Shown piece after piece: positions 5,956-9,401 of a stretch of DNA of 9,401 nucleotides. Position 1 is the first letter of the stretch. Every line of letters begins with the position of its first letter. The notes under the pieces are model-generated. The model was given only the letters and a program-made list of their open reading frames with translations, searched no databases and was not told the origin of the DNA. Source of the stretch: Kiritimatiellia bacterium (GTDB lineage Bacteria; Verrucomicrobiota; Kiritimatiellia; CAIQIC01; Lenti-01); NCBI GenBank assembly GCA_018432565.1, contig JAHDSS010000599.1, positions 1 to 9,401 on the forward strand. The letters run 5' to 3'. The translations under genes and the position numbers were made by a program.

Positions 5956-7170
5956 TCATGCGCCGGGAATGTTCTCGCGCGGCCGATTGTTCTTCTGGTC
6001 CCAGTACGGCGACATTTTGCGCAGGTCCGCCACCACCTTCGGGAACACCTCCGCGATGCGCTTCACCTCCGCCTCCGTCGTATAGGCGCTGAAACTCAGC
6101 CGGATCGACCCGTGCATCGCCGTGAACGGCACCCCCAGCGCCTTCAGCACGTGGCTGGGCTCCAGCGACCCGCTCGAACACGCGCTGCCCGTGCTCGCGC
6201 AGATGCCGTAACTGATCAGCTCGTACAAAATCGCCTCGCCCTCGATGAAGTGGCACGACAGGTTCAGCGTGTTCGGCGTGCGCTCCGCCTCCGCCCCGTT
6301 CACCTCCACATGCGGCACCGTCTTCAGCAGTTCCGCCTGCAAGCCGTCCCGCAGCTTCTCGATCCGCGCCATGTCCGGCGCATGCGCCTGCGCCAGCTCG
6401 CACGCCCGCGCCAGCCCCGCGATGTACGCCACGTTTTCCGTCCCCCCGCGCCGCCCGGCCTCCTGGTGCCCACCCAGCAGATACGGACGCAGCGGCGTTC
6501 CGCGGCGGACATACAGCGCGCCCACCCCCTTCGGCGCATGCATCTTGTGCCCCGAAAACGACAACAGGTCCACGTGCTTGAGAGCCCCCGCCAGATCCAG
6601 CGGCATCTTGCCCGCCGTCTGCGTCGCATCCGTGTGAAATACGATCCCCGGGTCCGTCTCCTTCGCGATCCGCGCCCAGTCGCCCACCGGCCAGACCACG
6701 CCCGTCTCGTTGTTCGCGTGCATCAGCGTCACCAGCAGCGTGTCCGGCCGCAGCGCACGCACGTAGTCCGCCACCGCGATCCGCCCCTGGCGGTCAACGC
6801 CCAGCATGGTTACCTCGTAGCCGCGGCGCTGCATCTCCCGGCACACCTCCAGCACCGCCGGATGCTCCACCGCGCTCGTCACAATGTGCCTGCGCGCCGG
6901 ATTCGCCGCCGCCACCCCGAAAACCGCCGCGTTGTTGCTCTCCGTCGCGCACGACGTGAACACAACCTCCGACGCCGGCACGCCCCCCAGAAATTCCGCC
7001 ACCGTTTCCCGCGACGCCTTCAGCGCCTCCGCCACTTGCAACGCCGGTTCGTACATCGAGCTCGGATTGAAATATGCCCCGCCGAAAAACGGCTGCATCG
7101 CCTCCGCCACCTCGGGCGCCACAGCCGTCGTCGCGTTGTTGTCGGCATAAATCAGCGGAGGGGTATTCAT
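5956..7170 (-). CDS. nifS: NifS-type cysteine desulfurase
   Basis: PLP enzyme that removes sulfur from L-cysteine as an enzyme-bound persulfide and gives alanine; the sulfur is passed to the NifU scaffold. 404 aa, typical for the family. Visible features are the N-terminus YADNNATTAV (8-17), ATESNNAA (75-82), the cofactor-stacking His103 in VEHPAV, HANNETG (151-157), DATQ (181-184), the Schiff-base lysine Lys209 in SFSGHKMHAPKGVG, GGTENVAYIAG (242-252), and the active-site loop STGSACSSGSLEPSHVL with catalytic Cys331. The loop lacks the long insertion-free pattern of SufS, so this is the NifS/IscS class. The frame is open upstream, but the ATG at 7170 begins the conserved N-terminus and has AAGGAG at 7178-7183, seven bases away. 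The nifU stop lies only 17 bp upstream, so the two are cotranscribed. The TGA overlaps a downstream ATG (5959) as ATGA. Confidence 0.96.
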   Translation of the reverse strand: MNTPPLIYADNNATTAVAPEVAEAMQPFFGGAYFNPSSMYEPALQVAEALKASRETVAEFLGGVPASEVVFTSCATESNNAAVFGVAAANPARRHIVTSAVEHPAVLEVCREMQRRGYEVTMLGVDRQGRIAVADYVRALRPDTLLVTLMHANNETGVVWPVGDWARIAKETDPGIVFHTDATQTAGKMPLDLAGALKHVDLLSFSGHKMHAPKGVGALYVRRGTPLRPYLLGGHQEAGRRGGTENVAYIAGLARACELAQAHAPDMARIEKLRDGLQAELLKTVPHVEVNGAEAERTPNTLNLSCHFIEGEAILYELISYGICASTGSACSSGSLEPSHVLKALGVPFTAMHGSIRLSFSAYTTEAEVKRIAEVFPKVVADLRKMSPYWDQKNNRPRENIPGA

Positions 7171-7177
7171 GGGCGCG

Positions 7178-7183
7178 CTCCTT
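7178..7183 (-). promoter_or_regulatory. nifS ribosome binding site
   Basis: AAGGAG on the minus strand, seven bases before the ATG at 7170 and inside the short nifU-nifS gap. It settles the nifS start against longer in-frame extensions that would run back into nifU. Confidence 0.8.
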
Positions 7184-7187
7184 CCGC

Positions 7188-8129
7188 TCACACCGGCACC
7201 ACCCGGATCCGCTCGTCCACCTGGTCCTTGAGCGTCCGCTCCACGATCAGCTGCAGCGTCCGCGACGCCCCCATGCATCCCGCGCACGCCCCCCGCAGCC
7301 CGCAATAGACCGTCCAGTCCTTGATGTCCACCAGTTCGATGTCCCCCCCGTCGCCCTTCAGCACCGGGCGCACCGTCTCGTCGATCACCTTCTCGATCTT
7401 CCGGTACCGCTGGAACGGAGACATTCCCTCCTCCGCCACCGGCTCCGCCGCCACCGTCGTCGGCGCCGGCTCCCCCGTGCCCCACGTCTCGTTCAGAATG
7501 TCCTGCAACCCCCCCGGCGCATAGCGGCACGCCCCGCACATTCCGCCCGCCTTCAGCGCCGACACAATATCATCAATCGTCCGCAGATTCAGCTCCTTGA
7601 TCTTCCGCCGCAGGTAGGGTTCCGTCACGCCGAAGCACTTGCAGACCACCCGGCCGTCATCGTCCTCCGCCCCCGCCCCCGTCAGCTTCACCCCCTGCGC
7701 CGCCAGATCCACCCCCCGCTTCTGCGCCCAGTCCACCACCGCCGCCTCCAGCGCCTCCGCCCCCATCACCGAACAATGGATCTTCTGCTGCGGCAGCCCC
7801 TCCAGGAAATCTACGATGTCCTGGTTCTTGATCTGCAATGCCTGAATCGGCGTCAGGTTGTGCCCTTCGATCAGCGCGCAAAGCGCCTCCGACGCCGCAA
7901 TCGCCGACGTGCACCCGAACGTCAGGTATTTCGCCTCCGTGATCACATCCTTCAGCGGGTCCGGATCCTTCTTCACCCGGAACGTGAACTTCAGCGCGTC
8001 GCCGCAGACAATGGACCCGTGCTGGCCCACTCCGTCCGCGTCCTCGATCTCCCCCAGATGCGTCCCGGGCTTCCCCTGCACCGCATCCATGAAGATCCGC
8101 TTCGTTTTTTCGCTGTATTGCCAGGCCAT
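7188..8129 (-). CDS. nifU: Full-length NifU Fe-S cluster assembly scaffold
   Basis: Cytoplasmic scaffold that builds Fe-S clusters from NifS sulfur and passes them to apoproteins. 313 aa, with all three modules of classical NifU. The N-terminal IscU-like domain (about 1-130) carries cluster ligands Cys42 in IVCGDAL, Cys73 in FGCTSAIAAS and Cys119 in KIHCSVMG. The central bacterioferredoxin-ferredoxin-like [2Fe-2S] domain (about 160-212) has Cys163 and Cys165 (CKC) and Cys198/Cys201 (MCGACR). A Pro/Ala linker (218-235) leads to the C-terminal Nfu domain (about 240-313), with LKGDGGDIELVD and CAGC (Cys282, Cys285). All expected cysteines are present. The frame is open to 8171, but the ATG at 8129 gives the conserved start MAWQYSEKTK and has AAGGA at 8136-8140. 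No nif structural genes are nearby, so a general Fe-S role is likelier than nitrogenase maturation. Confidence 0.97.
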   Translation of the reverse strand: MAWQYSEKTKRIFMDAVQGKPGTHLGEIEDADGVGQHGSIVCGDALKFTFRVKKDPDPLKDVITEAKYLTFGCTSAIAASEALCALIEGHNLTPIQALQIKNQDIVDFLEGLPQQKIHCSVMGAEALEAAVVDWAQKRGVDLAAQGVKLTGAGAEDDDGRVVCKCFGVTEPYLRRKIKELNLRTIDDIVSALKAGGMCGACRYAPGGLQDILNETWGTGEPAPTTVAAEPVAEEGMSPFQRYRKIEKVIDETVRPVLKGDGGDIELVDIKDWTVYCGLRGACAGCMGASRTLQLIVERTLKDQVDERIRVVPV

Positions 8130-8135
8130 GAAAAT

Positions 8136-8140
8136 TCCTT
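8136..8140 (-). promoter_or_regulatory. nifU ribosome binding site
   Basis: AAGGA on the minus strand, six bases before the ATG at 8129. It supports that start over the in-frame ATG at 8171, which would add 14 residues not expected in NifU. Confidence 0.7.
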
Positions 8141-8156
8141 TTGGGTCAGTCGCTGC

Positions 8157-8184
8157 AAGATACACCCCCATGCGTAAAAATCAA
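8157..8184 (-). promoter_or_regulatory. Candidate nifU promoter
   Basis: Read on the minus strand, TTGATT (8179-8184, four of six) is followed after 16 bp by TATCTT (8157-8162, four of six), placing a start of transcription about 20 bases before the nifU ATG. The twin palindromes at 8215-8257 lie about 30 bp or more upstream of this -35. A protein bound there would not cover the promoter and might activate it, or might act mainly on the divergent gene. Both boxes are imperfect. Confidence 0.4.
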
Positions 8185-8214
8185 CTGAATGGATATGCAC
8201 ACGAGTTTCTTGTT

Positions 8215-8236
8215 TTCATTTGTTGCAACAAATGAA
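8215..8236. promoter_or_regulatory. Operator-like palindrome 1
   Basis: A perfect 22-bp inverted repeat with half-sites TTCATTTGTTG and CAACAAATGAA meeting at 8225/8226. Its core TTGTTGCAACAA is repeated 22 bp downstream. A perfect palindrome of this length in a divergent region beside a winged-helix regulator is a strong sign of a dimer binding site. The binding protein is inferred to be the regulator at 8281. Confidence 0.8.
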
Positions 8237-8237
8237 T

Positions 8238-8257
8238 TCACTTGTTGCAACAATTGA
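8238..8257. promoter_or_regulatory. Operator-like palindrome 2
   Basis: A second copy of the core TTGTTGCAACAA (8242-8253), extended to a 20-bp inverted repeat with one mismatched pair (C8241/T8254). Its centre (8247/8248) is 22 bp from that of palindrome 1, so two dimers would sit on the same face of the helix. It ends 23 bases before the regulator ATG, as expected for autorepression. Confidence 0.8.
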
Positions 8258-8280
8258 TCTGCTGTGCTTGACTGTCCCGT

Positions 8281-8868
8281 ATGACAGGCACTTCCCATCC
8301 CCCGCCCCTGAATCCAACCCTATGGCGTACCGGCAAGATGTTGGCTGGCCACACCCGGATCAAACTGCTCCGCGAATTATCTTCCCATACCGGCGAAGGG
8401 GTCTCCGCCTTGGGTCGGAGAGTGGGCATTGGCCATGCCGCCGCCAGCCAGGAACTGCGTCGAATCCAGTCCCGGGGCCTGCTTCAATCGGAACGGCAGG
8501 GAACCCTGCAGGTCTATCGCTTGGCGGCAGACCCGCAGGTATCCAGTGCCGCCCCGCTGTTGAAAGCCATCCGCTCCGCGCTCGATCAGTTTCCACCTGA
8601 GCGCGACAGGGAAATGTGCGTCATCGCCGCCGGGCTGGCCCATGAGCGGCGAATCCGGATATTCCGGTTCCTGCTCGGCGGCCCCTGCCCGTTACGGGAC
8701 CTTCCGTTTGCTGTCCGCATCCCCGCTCATCCGTTTCAGGTTCACCTGCGCACCTTGCAGGCCGGCGGGTTTGTTGCCAGGGTGGACGACCAAGTCTCCG
8801 CGACCGTGCCCAACCATCCCCTGGCCAAGGCCCTGGCAAAACTGATCCAGCGGGGCGCGGTGCGCTAG
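8281..8868 (+). CDS. Transcriptional regulator with two winged-helix domains, ArsR-like
   Basis: 195 aa, cytoplasmic DNA-binding protein. It seems to hold two winged-helix domains in one chain. The first (about residues 20-83) has GHTRIKLLRELSSHTGEGVS, the recognition-helix region GIGHAAASQELRRIQSRGLL and a wing ending TLQVYRLAADP. The second (about 115-180) has AHERRIRIFRFLLGGPCPLR, IPAHPFQVHLRTLQAGGFV and a wing with VSATVPNHPLAKAL. Both resemble ArsR-type domains, which usually act as homodimers; here the pair is fused. There is no clear CxC metal motif; the only cysteines are Cys113 and Cys136. The ATG at 8281 has no good ribosome site, and an ATG at 8338 would remove a 19-residue proline-containing lead and keep both domains. 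It is divergent from nifU, with twin palindromes between them. Autoregulation is likely; control of nifUS is a hypothesis. Confidence 0.75.
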   Translation: MTGTSHPPPLNPTLWRTGKMLAGHTRIKLLRELSSHTGEGVSALGRRVGIGHAAASQELRRIQSRGLLQSERQGTLQVYRLAADPQVSSAAPLLKAIRSALDQFPPERDREMCVIAAGLAHERRIRIFRFLLGGPCPLRDLPFAVRIPAHPFQVHLRTLQAGGFVARVDDQVSATVPNHPLAKALAKLIQRGAVR

Positions 8869-8872
8869 CGGC

Positions 8873-9401
8873 TCAGCCCTGGTCCTGCAGGCGCCGTCCG
8901 TGGCGCAGGATCTTCCAGCCCTTGGTGAACAGGCGCTTGAAAAAAGGCGGACAGTCACCGACATGCGAAATCACCAGTGCGCGATTCACATAGTGGAAGT
9001 CGCACTTGGCGCTCATCCGCTTCCACAGATCGTAGTCGTCAAAGTAGTCCTTGGGATCCCAGCCGCCCACTTCTTCGATCAGGGCTTTCGTGTGCACGAC
9101 GTTGGCGGTGTTGATGAAGTTGTAGCGCAGCAGTTTTTCACGGCTCCAGCGATGCAGCCAGGGCTGGAAGGGATTTCCGAGGATCCGCCGCCCGGTGGCC
9201 TTGTCGCGGTACTGGCAACGGCAGTAGAACACCGGCTGATCCGGACGGTTCGCCACCGCGCCCATCATCACCCGCAGGAAATCGGGATGATACTCGTCGT
9301 CGTCGTCCAGGTAGGCGATCCACTGCGCCCGCGCCATCTCGAAAATGCCGTGGTTTTTGGCGATGGCCCCGTGGGCGACCGGCGGCGACTTTTCGGCCAG
9401 G
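8873..9401 (-). CDS. Family 2 glycosyltransferase (partial, 5' end outside window)
   Basis: The visible 175 C-terminal-side residues run from the right edge to the TGA at 8873-8875. The frame continues upstream of the ATG at 9337 with LAEKSPPVAHGAIAKNHGIF, which matches the region before the DXD motif in GT-A enzymes, so that ATG is internal. The metal/sugar-nucleotide motif is the acidic run in IAYLDDDDEYHPDFL (about visible residues 29-43). Further on, VHTKALIEEVGGWDPKDYFDDYDLWKRMS fits the GGFDE...ED.DLW region of GT2 enzymes. No membrane segment is visible, so it is a cytoplasmic-face enzyme, perhaps for surface glycans. Donor and acceptor cannot be read. It converges on the regulator with a 4-bp gap and, though on the minus strand like most genes here, lacks their strand bias. 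Confidence 0.85.
   Translation of the reverse strand, partial: LAEKSPPVAHGAIAKNHGIFEMARAQWIAYLDDDDEYHPDFLRVMMGAVANRPDQPVFYCRCQYRDKATGRRILGNPFQPWLHRWSREKLLRYNFINTANVVHTKALIEEVGGWDPKDYFDDYDLWKRMSAKCDFHYVNRALVISHVGDCPPFFKRLFTKGWKILRHGRRLQDQG

Noticed and set aside
4535..6085. A 516-codon plus-strand open frame opposite the TIM-barrel-like gene and repeats
   Set aside because: Its Arg/Pro/His/Gln-rich composition is typical of antisense frames in C-rich DNA, and it runs through the repeat cluster without any recognisable feature.
7171..7539. N-terminal extension of nifS to 7539
   Set aside because: It overlaps nifU, which is clearly coding there, and the conserved NifS N-terminus with a strong ribosome site begins at 7170.
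8268..8273. TTGACT as a -35 box for the regulator
   Set aside because: It lies only seven bases before the ATG at 8281, and no TATAAT-like box follows at 16-18 bp.

Overview
This window is from a GC-rich bacterial chromosome, probably a Gram-negative member of the PVC superphylum. Kiritimatiellota or a relative is my best guess. The guess rests on remembered resemblance: clusters of TTTTCCAC/GTGGAAAA palindromes next to GC-rich hairpin modules, and a NifUS pair serving as the Fe-S system. No rRNA, tRNA, CRISPR array or complete mobile element is visible.

Layout. (1) Positions 1-2614, minus strand: a polyamine-type ABC importer operon read as potA, potB, potC. The junctions are ATGA stop/start overlaps. 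potC runs off the left edge and no substrate-binding protein (potD) is in view. (2) Positions 2615-2799: a divergent promoter region. (3) Positions 2800-3873, plus strand: an exported protein of unknown function with two NTF2-like halves and a proline-rich tail. (4) Positions 3904-8129, minus strand: a probable operon read as nifU, nifS, a secreted TIM-barrel-like protein of unknown function, then maf. A palindromic repeat cluster (5668-5896) sits between nifS and the TIM-barrel gene. (5) Positions 8130-8280: a divergent control region with a likely nifU promoter and two copies of the palindrome TTGTTGCAACAA, 22 bp apart centre to centre. (6) Positions 8281-8868, plus strand: a regulator with two winged-helix domains, the obvious candidate to bind those palindromes. 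(7) Positions 8873-9401, minus strand: the 3' part of a family 2 glycosyltransferase, running off the right edge.

How the genes fit together. potABC would import spermidine/putrescine or a similar cationic solute. NifS takes sulfur from cysteine and NifU assembles and passes on Fe-S clusters. No nitrogenase genes are visible, so this pair is more likely the housekeeping Fe-S system than part of nitrogen fixation. Maf is a nucleotide pyrophosphatase. The double winged-helix protein probably regulates itself and may regulate nifUS.

The most unusual features are the palindrome cluster after nifS, which stays open in frame with the next gene and supplies its likely start; the twin operator in front of the regulator; and a loss of strand composition bias at about 8.2 kb. 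From 1 to about 8.1 kb the plus strand is strongly C over G whichever way the genes point. From about 8.28 kb onward it is balanced.
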